Position numbers and translations under genes: made by a program
Assembly (NCBI GenBank): GCA_037127585.1
Contig: JBAXYB010000003.1
Coordinates: forward strand, 1-64,000
DNA: 64,000 bases
Reading direction: 5' to 3'
Origin: CAINDI01 sp037127585
Lineage (GTDB): Bacteria; Verrucomicrobiota; Verrucomicrobiia; Palsa-1439
Notes under the pieces: model-generated
The model's database searches: none
Told to the model about the DNA's origin: nothing
Seen by the model: only the letters and a program-made list of their open reading frames with translations
Part shown: positions 14,889-23,073 of the stretch, one piece after another
How positions within the stretch are numbered: the first letter of the stretch is position 1
How the letters are laid out: each line of letters starts with the position of its first letter

Positions 14889-16829
14889 ATGAAACTAGCC
14901 CGCTGCATTCTAGCGATTGTCGGGTGTGTTACCCTTGCAGATTTCGTTGCCGGTGCTGACTTGAATGACCCGGTGGACGTCAAACTCAAGAATGCCTATC
15001 AACGAATTCGGTTTGGCCAGCAGTACCCAGAAGAGGCGGTTCAGTTCATCCAGTCGCAGTTACAGGATGTCGCTCGTCCGTTGACGGTATTACCCCAATT
15101 AGCCAAGGATAAGCGCGTCGAAGTTCGCGCGCTGGTGGCCCTGTTGTATGGTGAATATGGCGACGCCGAAGCCAGTAAGATTCTCTGGCTCCTCACGCGC
15201 GATGAATTTGAATCAGTTCGCTTAACCGCAGCCGGAGCGATCGCGCGCTTGGGCCACTTGACAATAGTTACCGGTAATGTCGAGGGACTTCAGGACGAAC
15301 GGCCGGCCGTCCGCCGGTTGACGGCCAGTATCTTGGCGGCTCTCGGTGATAAGTCGGCTGAAGAGGCACTCATTGATGCGCTCAAAGATGATAACGAGTT
15401 GGTTCGTACCGATATCGTGAAGGCCCTCAGCAAGGCCGCTTGCGGAACGGACAAAGCTTTATCGTCCTTAATCGAAGCGTTGCATGATCCCAGCGTCAAT
15501 GTCCGGGATCGAGCCGCTCAAGTGTTGGGCGGTTTTCAACAGATTGACGTAGTCGATCCGCTCGTCAATGCGTTGAAGGACCCGGACTGGCATGTGCGTG
15601 CCGCGGCGGCGGATGCCCTCGGTGGCTGGGTCAAGATTCCGGTCGTTGTAGACGCACTGATCCGAGTCTTGGAGAACGACACTTTTGCCTTGGTCCGCGA
15701 CCGGGCCGCGGATGCATTATCGCATCTTGGCGATGATGAGCGGGTGGTTCCCGCCTTGGTCAAAGCCCTCGGTGCCGAGCAACGCGATGTCCGCTTTCAC
15801 GCCGCCCAAGCTCTAATCTCAGCCAAAGCCTCCAGCGCGTTGCCATTACTCACGGCGGAATGGCGACGGACAACTCCCGCACCGGGCGGGCGTGATGCTT
15901 TTCCTGATCTTCGTGAGAAAATAATGGATATTTTTGGTCGTCTTGGTGGCGGTGATCAATTGCCAGTGATTATCGAAGGGACCAACGATTCAGAACCGCA
16001 GGTCCAATTGGCGGCCGTGAATGCGCTTCGTCGTCTCAAGGAACGCGGTGCCGGTAAACAGCTTAACGCCTGTTTAACCGATAAGAATCCCCACGTCCGC
16101 GCTGCCGCAGTCCGGGCCATTGGCGACCTCGGCGAGAAGGAAGCATCCATCAGGATATTGCCGCTGTTACGCGACGAAAGTAGTTATGTGAGGAGTGCGG
16201 CGGCCGAAGCGCTTGGCAAGCTCGGTGACCGGACTGCAATCATCCCGTTAATTCAGGTCCTCACCGGCGAAAAGCTGCCGGATGATCCCAAAGCCGGTTT
16301 GGTTATCGGTTCGGGAGATAAGTTTCTCGCTGACCTCGAGCTCACAAAAGTTCAGACCAGAACCCGGGCCATCGAAGCCCTCGGCGTCTTGCGTGCACCC
16401 GAAGCAGTTGAACCGATTATTAAAAACGGCTTAACAGCCGAAGATGCCGGGGTGCGGGCCGTTTCCGCCTATGCTCTTGGTCAGATCGGCGACGTGCGTG
16501 CGGTTGAGCCACTCAAAGATGTCGTCCGTAGTTATTACCTGACCGCGCCGACTGATCTTGATTACGTTATTAATCCCGGCGGTGGCGAAAAAGTTGCCGA
16601 CGAAGCGCGGCGCATGAAAGAAAAGGAATCTCGCGTGCGCGCCTCCGTTACCTGGGCGCTTGGCCAGATCGGTGATGCCGCGGCCAAAGAAACCTTACTC
16701 AAGGCAATGAACGATCAGAACAGCTTGGTGCGCGACTCCGCGTTTGAAGCGCTTGCCAAAATTGCCGAAAAAGAAGAAGCCCAACAAATCGCGACGGACG
16801 CCAAAAAGAAATCCGAGAAAACACCCTAG
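14889..16829 (+). CDS. secreted HEAT-repeat protein
   Basis: A 646-residue exported helical-repeat protein. I chose the ATG giving MKLARCILAIVGCVTLADFVAGA as signal peptide; a GTG 15 nt upstream is possible. The body is built of about 14-16 HEAT/PBS-lyase-type repeats with the pattern L...L.D.....R..AA.ALG.LGD..A...L, for example DPDWHVRAAAADALGGW, KNPHVRAAAVRAIGDLG and ESSYVRSAAAEALGKLG. Such solenoids bind proteins. Together with the ExbB/ExbD-like genes it suggests a periplasmic scaffold of an energised envelope machine. A Lys-rich C-terminus (DAKKKSEKTP) ends the protein. Confidence 0.88.
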   Translation: MKLARCILAIVGCVTLADFVAGADLNDPVDVKLKNAYQRIRFGQQYPEEAVQFIQSQLQDVARPLTVLPQLAKDKRVEVRALVALLYGEYGDAEASKILWLLTRDEFESVRLTAAGAIARLGHLTIVTGNVEGLQDERPAVRRLTASILAALGDKSAEEALIDALKDDNELVRTDIVKALSKAACGTDKALSSLIEALHDPSVNVRDRAAQVLGGFQQIDVVDPLVNALKDPDWHVRAAAADALGGWVKIPVVVDALIRVLENDTFALVRDRAADALSHLGDDERVVPALVKALGAEQRDVRFHAAQALISAKASSALPLLTAEWRRTTPAPGGRDAFPDLREKIMDIFGRLGGGDQLPVIIEGTNDSEPQVQLAAVNALRRLKERGAGKQLNACLTDKNPHVRAAAVRAIGDLGEKEASIRILPLLRDESSYVRSAAAEALGKLGDRTAIIPLIQVLTGEKLPDDPKAGLVIGSGDKFLADLELTKVQTRTRAIEALGVLRAPEAVEPIIKNGLTAEDAGVRAVSAYALGQIGDVRAVEPLKDVVRSYYLTAPTDLDYVINPGGGEKVADEARRMKEKESRVRASVTWALGQIGDAAAKETLLKAMNDQNSLVRDSAFEALAKIAEKEEAQQIATDAKKKSEKTP

Positions 16830-16843
16830 CTCGTGCCGGGCGG

Positions 16844-16871
16844 TTGACATCCCAACCGTGTGCACTACATT
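16844..16871 (+). promoter_or_regulatory. sigma70-type promoter of the second half of the cluster
   Basis: Perfect -35 TTGACA, a 16-nt spacer, and -10 TACATT, just after the HEAT gene stop. An AAGGA ribosome-binding site lies about 6 nt before the ATG at 16895. Confidence 0.65.
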
Positions 16872-16894
16872 CCGTCGGGTAGTACAAGGATGAG

Positions 16895-17902
16895 ATGGAT
16901 TTAGTGAGACTTCACCTGCGAGATTTTATCTGGATTACGCTCGGGACTCTGTTCTTACCGGCCTACACTCTGACAGGCTCCGCGGAAGATCCCGGCATAC
17001 CCTGGCTCAATCACTTAAGCCTTAGCGCCCCGGAGCACGCCGGCTTGGTGGACAATGTGCTGCCACTTCTGCGCGGCGCACCGGCGGCCGTTGACCCAGA
17101 TTTGGCCGTGGTCACCTTCCGAACTGGAGCCGCCGGTATCAAAGACGCCGTAATCCAACTCTACCAAGCGCCCACTTCCGGTGGCGCTCCAGTCCTCAAC
17201 CCCCAAGGCGTCGTCCGCGACCGCGTCGGTGAATCGATGGCCGACTCGGCTGACAAACTACTTGGGCTCGTGCTCCAACAACCCGCTTGCTTCGGTGCCG
17301 CCACCGAGGTCCGGCGGCAACGCCGCGCTCTCAACTTGACCTTCAACGGCGACCTCACTCTCTTGCGCGAACAAACCGTCGAACCACTCTACGTCGTCGG
17401 CGTCCTCGTTCATGCCGAACGGTACCTGCCGCGGAGTCTCAGTGCGCGCGTTCGAGCCGTTGTTCTCACTGCGCAACTCGACTTCGGTGAATGGCGCGGC
17501 CGGCTCAACTTCGTGACCGACAACCCAGCCGACGCTGAACAGGTCGGCAACATCGTGGCCGCGTGGCGTGATCTGGCCGGCTCGCTGGCGGCACACTTTG
17601 CCGGTCACTCCTCCGGCGACCGACTGCGTGCCGCGCTCCAAGCTTCCACCGTTGTCGTCAACGAGAACCAAGTAACTGCCACCAGCGCGATCCCTGCGCC
17701 CGTCGTCGTTCGTGTCGCGAAAGAAGCCGCCGGTCACGGTAGCGGTTGCCCACCGGGCGGCGTTTGTGACCGGAACAAAATTGCCATTTGCCACAAATCC
17801 AGCACCACACTTTGTCTCCCACCAGCTGCGGTATCCGCTCACTTGGCGCATGGTGACACGTGTGGCCCCTGCGGTGTCCACGCCGCTACCGCTACCCCGT
17901 GA
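16895..17902 (+). CDS. secreted protein with C-terminal ICHK...HLAHGD cysteine motif
   Basis: A 335-residue protein with a hydrophobic N-terminus (FIWITLGTLFLPAYTLTGSA) likely to act as signal peptide. The central part is beta-rich without a recognised domain. The last 50 residues carry CPPGGVCDRN, ICHKSSTTLCL and AAVSAHLAHGDTCGPCG, a compact Cys/His motif (ICH...T.C.P..A..AHL.HGD..GPC) that occurs at the C-terminus of many otherwise unrelated bacterial extracellular proteins; six Cys and three or four His could form disulfides or bind metal. Its stop overlaps the start of the next HEAT gene (TGATG), so they are cotranscribed. Confidence 0.75.
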   Translation: MDLVRLHLRDFIWITLGTLFLPAYTLTGSAEDPGIPWLNHLSLSAPEHAGLVDNVLPLLRGAPAAVDPDLAVVTFRTGAAGIKDAVIQLYQAPTSGGAPVLNPQGVVRDRVGESMADSADKLLGLVLQQPACFGAATEVRRQRRALNLTFNGDLTLLREQTVEPLYVVGVLVHAERYLPRSLSARVRAVVLTAQLDFGEWRGRLNFVTDNPADAEQVGNIVAAWRDLAGSLAAHFAGHSSGDRLRAALQASTVVVNENQVTATSAIPAPVVVRVAKEAAGHGSGCPPGGVCDRNKIAICHKSSTTLCLPPAAVSAHLAHGDTCGPCGVHAATATP

Positions 17903-18897
17903 TGCGGCTGACCATCATCGTCTGCTTCGCTCTCACCGGCCTACTACTTGCCCAAGAACCCGAATCCCGACTCGACCGGCTCACTCGCTGGTTGCGTTCG
18001 CCACGAGCCAGCATCCGCGAAGAGGCTGTTACCGAGCTCGACACCGTTCCCATCAATAGCGCCTTGCCGTTGCTCCTCTCCGCGCTCAGCGATTCGAGCA
18101 CCGTTGTCCGGGCCGCCGCCGCCAGTTCACTCGCGCGCACCGCCGATAAACGTGCCGTACCGGCGTTGCGACCTTTGCTGAAAGATGACGACGAACATGT
18201 CCGGGCCGCCGCCGTCTGGGCACTCTGCCACACTGCCGGCAAAGCCATCCTGCCGGACGTGCTTTCAATGTGCCTCGACGACGCCTCCGGTATCGTCCGC
18301 TTCCGAGCGGTTTGGGGTTTGGCCTTCATTGGCGATAAGTCCGCCTTACCGGTCGCCGTCGCCGCACTCGGCGACTACAACACCGCCGTGCGCGAACGCT
18401 CCGCACTCCTCGCGCTCGACGTGCTGGCCGACGGGACGATTGGTGATCGACTGGTCAAACAGGCGAAAAATATATTTCCACCAACGCGGCGAATTGTCAT
18501 GTACCTCTTCACCCGGTATGGTGACGCAAAACAAGCCGGGCTGGCACTCCAGGCCGGCCTGAAGGATGGCGAACCGCTCGTGCGCGCCGAAGCCGCACTC
18601 GCACTCGGCCGGCGCCACGCGAAGAACGTCGTGCCATTCTTGTTGCCGGCGCTCCAGGACGACGACGATCACGTGCGCGGTGCGGCGGCTCATGCACTCG
18701 GTTTGTTGGGAGAGCCTTCTAGCCGGGAAGCCTTACGTCCGTTGCTGCAAGACGAGGCCGCGTTCGTACGAGCCGTGGCGGCGGAATCCCTGCAACAATT
18801 GGGCGATCAAACCATCAAACCACCGGCCGGTTTCCGCGCGGCGGACCTGTTCACCTATCCAATTTACAGCCCCGAGAATGCGCAACGTTACCGCTGA
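17902..18897 (+). CDS. secreted HEAT-repeat protein (331 residues)
   Basis: The start ATG overlaps the preceding stop by one base and gives a signal peptide MRLTIIVCFALTGLLLAQ. The rest is about 8-9 HEAT repeats: SSTVVRAAAASSLARTADKRA, DDEHVRAAAVWALCHTAG, DDDHVRGAAAHALGLLG. It pairs with the ICHK protein as a second transcription unit of the cluster. Its last 10 bp overlap the convergent lpxA gene. A role as a binding scaffold is inferred from the fold only. Confidence 0.88.
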   Translation: MRLTIIVCFALTGLLLAQEPESRLDRLTRWLRSPRASIREEAVTELDTVPINSALPLLLSALSDSSTVVRAAAASSLARTADKRAVPALRPLLKDDDEHVRAAAVWALCHTAGKAILPDVLSMCLDDASGIVRFRAVWGLAFIGDKSALPVAVAALGDYNTAVRERSALLALDVLADGTIGDRLVKQAKNIFPPTRRIVMYLFTRYGDAKQAGLALQAGLKDGEPLVRAEAALALGRRHAKNVVPFLLPALQDDDDHVRGAAAHALGLLGEPSSREALRPLLQDEAAFVRAVAAESLQQLGDQTIKPPAGFRAADLFTYPIYSPENAQRYR

Positions 18898-19667
18898 GGA
18901 CCGGGGCAATGACCGTTCGGTGACTTCTTCACGAACTCGATAAACTCCAGCGCTTCCGCTGTCTTGAACGCGCCGTCCGTCTCCGCCAATGCCTGCGAGC
19001 CAGTCTTGCCGGCGAGATAGAATAGTTGAAATAGCCGTTTCAACTCCGACACCGCCTCGCGGGGAACTTTCGTCCGCCGCAATCCGACAAGATTCAAAGC
19101 GTGAATCTCATTCCGTTCCGCCGCGAGTGTGAACGGCGGCACGTCCATCGACACGCGCGCATTCCCGGAGAACATCGCCAACCGGCCGATGTGCGTGAAT
19201 TGATGGATGACCACCCCGCCCGAGATGAATGCCCGGTCGCCCACGTGGACGTGACCGGCCAACAGCGCGCAGTTGCAGATGATGACATTGTTGCCGATGA
19301 CGCAATTGTGTCCGACGTGCGCCGTTGCCATGAGGTAACAATCGTTCCCGATCACCGTCGCGCTTTCCGGCTCCGTGCCGCGATGGACGTTGCAGTATTC
19401 CCGGAACACATTCCGGTCGCCAACGCGCAAGAAGCTTCGGATCGACCGATCAAACTTCAAATCCTGCGGCTCATGGCCGATGACCGCGCCCATGTGAATC
19501 TGGTTGTCGCGGCCAATCTCCGTGTGCCCGGTCAGATAAGCGTTGGCCCAGATCCGCGTCCCGGCTCCGACTTTTACGTGCTCCTCAATAATCGCGTGTG
19601 GCCCGACCTCCACCGAGGAATCGAGTTCGGCCTTCGGGCTGATGATAGCTGTTGGATGAATCGCCAT
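18888..19667 (-). CDS. lpxA: acyl-[ACP]-UDP-N-acetylglucosamine O-acyltransferase
   Basis: A 259-residue left-handed beta-helix enzyme for the first step of lipid A synthesis, moving a 3-hydroxyacyl chain from ACP to UDP-GlcNAc. Hexapeptide repeats run from IHPTAIISPKAEL through VGAGTRIWANAYLTG and FREYCNVHRGT; ATAHVGHNCVIGNNVIICN contains the catalytic His region; the C-terminal helical domain begins at ALNLVGLRRTKVPREAV. The length fits LpxA (about 260). A strong TATACT lies 11 nt before the chosen ATG and no Shine-Dalgarno is seen, so the message may be leaderless. No lpxD/fabZ/lpxB is adjacent. Its presence says the organism makes lipid A. Confidence 0.95.
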   Translation of the reverse strand: MAIHPTAIISPKAELDSSVEVGPHAIIEEHVKVGAGTRIWANAYLTGHTEIGRDNQIHMGAVIGHEPQDLKFDRSIRSFLRVGDRNVFREYCNVHRGTEPESATVIGNDCYLMATAHVGHNCVIGNNVIICNCALLAGHVHVGDRAFISGGVVIHQFTHIGRLAMFSGNARVSMDVPPFTLAAERNEIHALNLVGLRRTKVPREAVSELKRLFQLFYLAGKTGSQALAETDGAFKTAEALEFIEFVKKSPNGHCPGPQR

Positions 19668-19678
19668 GTCGAGTTGGG

Positions 19679-19684
19679 AGTATA
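19679..19684 (-). promoter_or_regulatory. -10 element of lpxA
   Basis: TATACT on the minus strand, 11 nt before the lpxA start; no convincing -35 is seen 16-18 nt upstream. Confidence 0.35.
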
Positions 19685-19686
19685 GG

Positions 19687-19944
19687 TTATCCCGTGCCGG
19701 GTGGGAAGTCCCGGTGCCGGTCAAACCACCAGACCCACAGAAAAAGCGGCAAGCAAAACACGCCGGTAATGGTCACGGTATTTCCACTCGGCGGCGGCGG
19801 CCTGAAGATATTTCCGAGATAGTTCAACGAAAGCAATCCTACGAACGACCAATATCCGATCGAGCCAATCTTGTCTTGTGCTTTTGAAGCGCGCGCGCAG
19901 AACCATACACTGCCCGGCCGGTATTTCGTCACCGCGTAATACAT
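19687..19944 (-). CDS. possible small membrane protein
   Basis: An 85-residue frame starting MYYAVTKYRPGSVWF, with two hydrophobic segments (GYWSFVGLLSLNYLGNIF and TVTITGVFCLPLFLWVWWF). The same frame stays open and protein-like for about 33 codons upstream (WNWQCYLYVNRAGT..) but only with a TTG start near 19995, so the true N-terminus is uncertain. No homologue is recognised. It ends 2-3 nt before the lpxA -10 box, so it could be a real small membrane gene upstream of lpxA, or a degraded one. Confidence 0.4.
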   Translation of the reverse strand: MYYAVTKYRPGSVWFCARASKAQDKIGSIGYWSFVGLLSLNYLGNIFRPPPPSGNTVTITGVFCLPLFLWVWWFDRHRDFPPGTG

Positions 19945-20076
19945 GGCCGCCAGCAACGTTGCCCAACCGGCATCGGCCACACCACATCCGGCCAAAGTGC
20001 CCGCCCGATTAACATACAGGTAACATTGCCAATTCCATCCTTAATGTAGGAACGACATTCTTGTCGCGACCGGAAA

Positions 20077-21552
20077 CTAATACTGCGGCACGTCCGTGTC
20101 GATCCGCTCAGCCCAGGCGTTGATGCCGCCGGCGACGTTCTTGACTTTCGTGTAGCCTTGGGTCTTGAGGAAGCTGACGGCGCGGGCGCTGCGACCGCCC
20201 ATTTTGCAGTGGACGACGAGCTGTTTGTCCTTCGGCAGTTCCCGGAAACGCTGCGGCAACTCCGGCAGGGGAAGTTTGACGGAGCCGTCGATGACGCTGA
20301 TCTCGAATTCGTCGGGGTTGCGAACGTCGACGAGAACAAAATCTTCTTTGGCGTCGCGCATCTTCTTGAGGGTCTCGACACTGATGTCGTCGGGACCGAG
20401 GCCTTCTTCCTTTTTCTCGACGATGCTGTCGCCGGAGGTGCCGCCGTCTTCGCCGCGACCGATGCCGCAGAATTCGTTGTAGTCGATCAACGCGGTGATC
20501 GTCGGATTCTTTCCGCAGAGGGGGCAGTTGTGGTCTTTCGGGATTTTGTATTCCCGGAAAGTCATATCCATCGCGTCGAAGCGGAGCAACCGACCCATGA
20601 GCGGTTTGCCTTTGCCGATGATGAGTTTGATGGCTTCGTTGGCTTGGATGTTGCCGATGATTCCGCAGATGACGCCGAGCACACCGCCTTCGGCGCAACT
20701 CGGGACGAGTCCGGGCGGCGGCGGTTCGGGGTACCAGCACCGGTAACATGGCCCGCCGAGGTGTGGCGCGAACACGCTGGCCATGCCTTCAAAGCGGAAG
20801 ATCGAGCCGTAGACGTTCGGCTTCTTGAGCATCACGCAGGCGTCGTTGACGAGGTACCGGGTCGGGAAATTGTCGGTGCCGTCGACGACGAGATCGTAGT
20901 CCTTGATGAGGTCGAGCGCGTTCTCAGAGGTGATCTTGGTTTCGTGGGGGATGAAGTTCAGGTTCGGGTTGATCGCCTTCATCTTCTCGCCGGCGCTCTG
21001 GACTTTCGGTTTGCCGACGTCGCCGGTGAAATGGATGATCTGGCGCTGGAGATTGCTGAAATCCACGGTGTCGAATTCCACCATGCCGATGGTGCCGACG
21101 CCGGCCGCGGTGAGATAGAGGGCGAGGGGCGAACCGAGTCCGCCGCTGCCGATGAGCAATACCTTCGCGGCTTTGATGCGTTCCTGACCTTCGACGCCGA
21201 CTTCCGGCAAGATGAGATGCCGGGAGTAACGCTTGATTTCTTCATTGGTCAGTTTCGCGCGGGTCTTGATGACCGGGTCGATGCCGCCGGCAATGGACGG
21301 GACAATCGCGATTTCATCGCCTTCCTTGACAGGAGTGTGGTCGCCCTGCAAGCGGATGTCCTCGTCGTTGACGTAGACGCGGACGAAGTTCCGCAGTTTG
21401 CCATCGCCGGTATAGAGGTGTTGCCGGAGTTGGGCATGCTGGGTGGTTAAATTGTTGAGAACTTCGCTGATGGTCGTGCCGGCGACTTCGACATTCGCTT
21501 GGTTGTCGGCGAAGCGGCGGAGCGCGGTCGGAATGGTAACGATGATTGGCAT
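20077..21552 (-). CDS. CysO-like sulfur carrier fused to MoeB/MoeZ-type E1 and rhodanese
   Basis: A 491-residue three-domain protein. Residues 1-90 are a MoaD/ThiS/CysO-like ubiquitin fold (IPTALRRFADN, then FVRVYVNDEDIRL and VPSIAGG); the Gly-Gly that is normally the free C-terminus is at 89-90 and is followed without a break by the E1 domain (LTNEEIKRYSRHLILPEVG, LLIGSGGLGSPLALYLTAAG, DGTDNFPTRYL, the catalytic Cys in VPSCAEGG, and Zn pairs CYRC and CPLC). The C-terminal ~95 residues are a rhodanese with active-site loop HCKMGGRSAR. E1 adenylates the carrier Gly and the rhodanese supplies sulfur to give a thiocarboxylate. The start is the Met of MPIIVTIP; an upstream Met lies inside the previous gene. 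It is the last gene of a cysM-JAMM-this operon, as in the mycobacterial CysM-Mec-CysO cysteine pathway. Confidence 0.9.
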   Translation of the reverse strand: MPIIVTIPTALRRFADNQANVEVAGTTISEVLNNLTTQHAQLRQHLYTGDGKLRNFVRVYVNDEDIRLQGDHTPVKEGDEIAIVPSIAGGIDPVIKTRAKLTNEEIKRYSRHLILPEVGVEGQERIKAAKVLLIGSGGLGSPLALYLTAAGVGTIGMVEFDTVDFSNLQRQIIHFTGDVGKPKVQSAGEKMKAINPNLNFIPHETKITSENALDLIKDYDLVVDGTDNFPTRYLVNDACVMLKKPNVYGSIFRFEGMASVFAPHLGGPCYRCWYPEPPPPGLVPSCAEGGVLGVICGIIGNIQANEAIKLIIGKGKPLMGRLLRFDAMDMTFREYKIPKDHNCPLCGKNPTITALIDYNEFCGIGRGEDGGTSGDSIVEKKEEGLGPDDISVETLKKMRDAKEDFVLVDVRNPDEFEISVIDGSVKLPLPELPQRFRELPKDKQLVVHCKMGGRSARAVSFLKTQGYTKVKNVAGGINAWAERIDTDVPQY

Positions 21553-21559
21553 GGTGTCT

Positions 21560-21964
21560 CTATAGCACTTCAATTGGCTCTTGGTCAAATTGGCTGCGGT
21601 CATCCCGTAGCAGCCACGAGTTTGTTTCGACAGCTTTCCCTTTGCATACCGAGACGATCAGGTAGGCGAGATTTGGAAACGCGTTATCGAGGTCGAACTG
21701 CGATGGTCGCGCCGGCACGTCGGGATGCGAGTGGTAGATGCCGAGGACTTGGATGGCCCGTTTGTCCGCGGCGCGTTCGATATCTCGGTAGGCGAGGGGA
21801 TCGATGAGGTACCGGTTGTGGGCGCTGTCGTCGCGCTGGTTGTCGGCCCGGGCAATTTCGCTCACGACGTTGCCGTGACCGAGGAGGACGCCGCATGCTT
21901 CGTTTGGGTAACCGGCTTCGAGGTGTTGGTGGATTTGTGTCAGCAGTGCCTGTTTGATCTTCAT
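21560..21964 (-). CDS. JAMM/MPN+ metallopeptidase (Mec-like)
   Basis: A 134-residue M67-family isopeptidase. The zinc signature is complete: an early Glu (NEACGVLLGH), HSHPD, and S..D in GIYHSHPDVPARPSQFD. In the CysO pathway the homologous Mec enzyme hydrolyses the CysO-cysteine adduct to free cysteine; here it could in addition cut after the internal Gly-Gly of the downstream fusion protein. It overlaps cysM by 4 nt (ATGA) and lies 7 nt before the fusion gene. Confidence 0.92.
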   Translation of the reverse strand: MKIKQALLTQIHQHLEAGYPNEACGVLLGHGNVVSEIARADNQRDDSAHNRYLIDPLAYRDIERAADKRAIQVLGIYHSHPDVPARPSQFDLDNAFPNLAYLIVSVCKGKAVETNSWLLRDDRSQFDQEPIEVL

Positions 21965-22893
21965 CGCGCTTCCCAGAATTTGTCGCTTTGATACCGCGCC
22001 CCGCCGTCCGGCGCAACCGCGACGATGACGCCTTGTTGAATCCGCCCGGCCAACGTCACCGCCGCGCAGACAGCGGCTCCCGCACTGATGCCGACGAACA
22101 AGCCTTCCGCGCTCGTCAGTTGTCGGGCCATCGCTTGGGCGTCTTCAGTGCTGACGCCGATGGTTTCGTCGGCGAATTTCGAGCTGAATATTTCCGGCAC
22201 GTGCGAGGCCGTCTCCATATGTTTGAGACCTTCGAGACCGTGGAACGGTCCTTCGGGTTGCATCGCGATGATGCGGATGGCCGGATTGTGTTCGCGGAGC
22301 CGGCGGCCAGTGCCCATCAACGTTCCGCTCGTGCCAAGGCCGGCAATGAAATGCGTTACTTCGCCGGCGGTTTGCGTGATGATTTCTGCGCCGGTCGTCT
22401 CGTAATGGGCTTGGGGGTTCTCGAGGTTTCCGTACTGGTTTGGGTAGAAGTACTGGCCGGTACTGGTTTCGAGGAGCTTCTGCGTTTCATAATACGCGCC
22501 GTCGCTGCCTTGCGCTGGATCGGTGAGAACTAATTCGGCTCCGTATGAAGCGAGCAACTTTTTCCGTTCGATGCTCGCGTTTGCCGGCATGAGCAGTTTG
22601 CACCGATAACCTTTGCGGGCGGCAATCATCGCGTACGCGATGCCGGTGTTGCCGCTGGTAGCGTCGACAATGGTTTTGTCTTTTGTCAGCGCACCGGAGA
22701 TTTCGCCTTGGCGAATCATCCGGTACGCGGGCCGGTCTTTCACGGAGCCGCCCGGGTTGAACCATTCGGCTTTCAGGAAAACGCGGACATGCGGAAAAGT
22801 CGCGATGCGGAGCAGGGGAATGAGCGGCGTGTTGCCGATCTGGCGTAGTAACGCGTCGGAATCATCAGCCGGCAATGGAGAGGCGCTATTCAA
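21961..22893 (-). CDS. cysM: PLP-dependent cysteine synthase, CysM/CysK family
   Basis: A 310-residue fold-type II PLP enzyme. The PLP lysine is in FNPGGSVKDRPA, the substrate loop is TSGNTGIAYA, and the Gly-rich phosphate loop GLGTSGTLMGTGRRL is present, all as in O-acetylserine or O-phosphoserine sulfhydrylases. Context with a Mec-type peptidase and a CysO-like carrier points to CysM that uses carrier-bound thiocarboxylate instead of free sulfide. The start is a TTG giving MNSASPLPADDSDALLRQIGNTPL; no ATG exists in frame after the tRNA gene. The upstream tRNA-Ala ends only 22 nt before, so cysM is probably transcribed from the tRNA promoter. Confidence 0.92.
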   Translation of the reverse strand: MNSASPLPADDSDALLRQIGNTPLIPLLRIATFPHVRVFLKAEWFNPGGSVKDRPAYRMIRQGEISGALTKDKTIVDATSGNTGIAYAMIAARKGYRCKLLMPANASIERKKLLASYGAELVLTDPAQGSDGAYYETQKLLETSTGQYFYPNQYGNLENPQAHYETTGAEIITQTAGEVTHFIAGLGTSGTLMGTGRRLREHNPAIRIIAMQPEGPFHGLEGLKHMETASHVPEIFSSKFADETIGVSTEDAQAMARQLTSAEGLFVGISAGAAVCAAVTLAGRIQQGVIVAVAPDGGARYQSDKFWEAR

Positions 22894-22915
22894 AAGAGTT
22901 GTCTTGGGCTTGGAT

Positions 22916-22991
22916 TGGTGGAGATGAGGGGATTCGAACCCCTGGCCTCCTCGTTGCGAACGAGGCGCTCTACCAACTGAGCTACATCCCC
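22916..22991 (-). tRNA. tRNA-Ala (anticodon CGC)
   Basis: A 76-nt cloverleaf with an encoded CCA end. Acceptor GGGGATG pairs with CATCTCC, D arm GCTCAGTTGGTAGAGC, anticodon stem CCTCG/CGAGG around loop TTCGCAA (positions 34-36 CGC), and T arm GGGG-TTCGAAT-CCCC. It reads GCG. It lies just upstream of cysM on the same strand. Confidence 0.97.
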
Positions 22992-23035
22992 GACCCAAGC
23001 GCAGAATCTGCGACGCGCGGAATTTACTGTTTGAG

Positions 23036-23064
23036 TTGATTGCCGTCAACGTTTCACTTATGGT
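23036..23064 (+). promoter_or_regulatory. candidate promoter of the RG-rich winged-helix gene
   Basis: TTGATT, a 17-nt spacer, TATGGT; the -10 box ends 9 nt before the TTG start at 23074. No Shine-Dalgarno sequence. Confidence 0.4.
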
Positions 23065-23073
23065 CACACCACT

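Noticed and set aside
20046..20068. CGACATTCTTGTCG hairpin as the terminator of the cysM operon
   Set aside because: Stem of only 5 bp and no T-run on the minus strand; it looks like a decayed half of another dispersed repeat.
20158..21450. 430-codon open frame on the plus strand
   Set aside because: Antisense shadow of the CysO-E1-rhodanese gene; composition is repetitive D/V/A/E/H and no motif is seen.
22916..22991. Integration site (att) at tRNA-Ala
   Set aside because: No partial tRNA copy or integrase is found in the window; the neighbour is the cysM operon.
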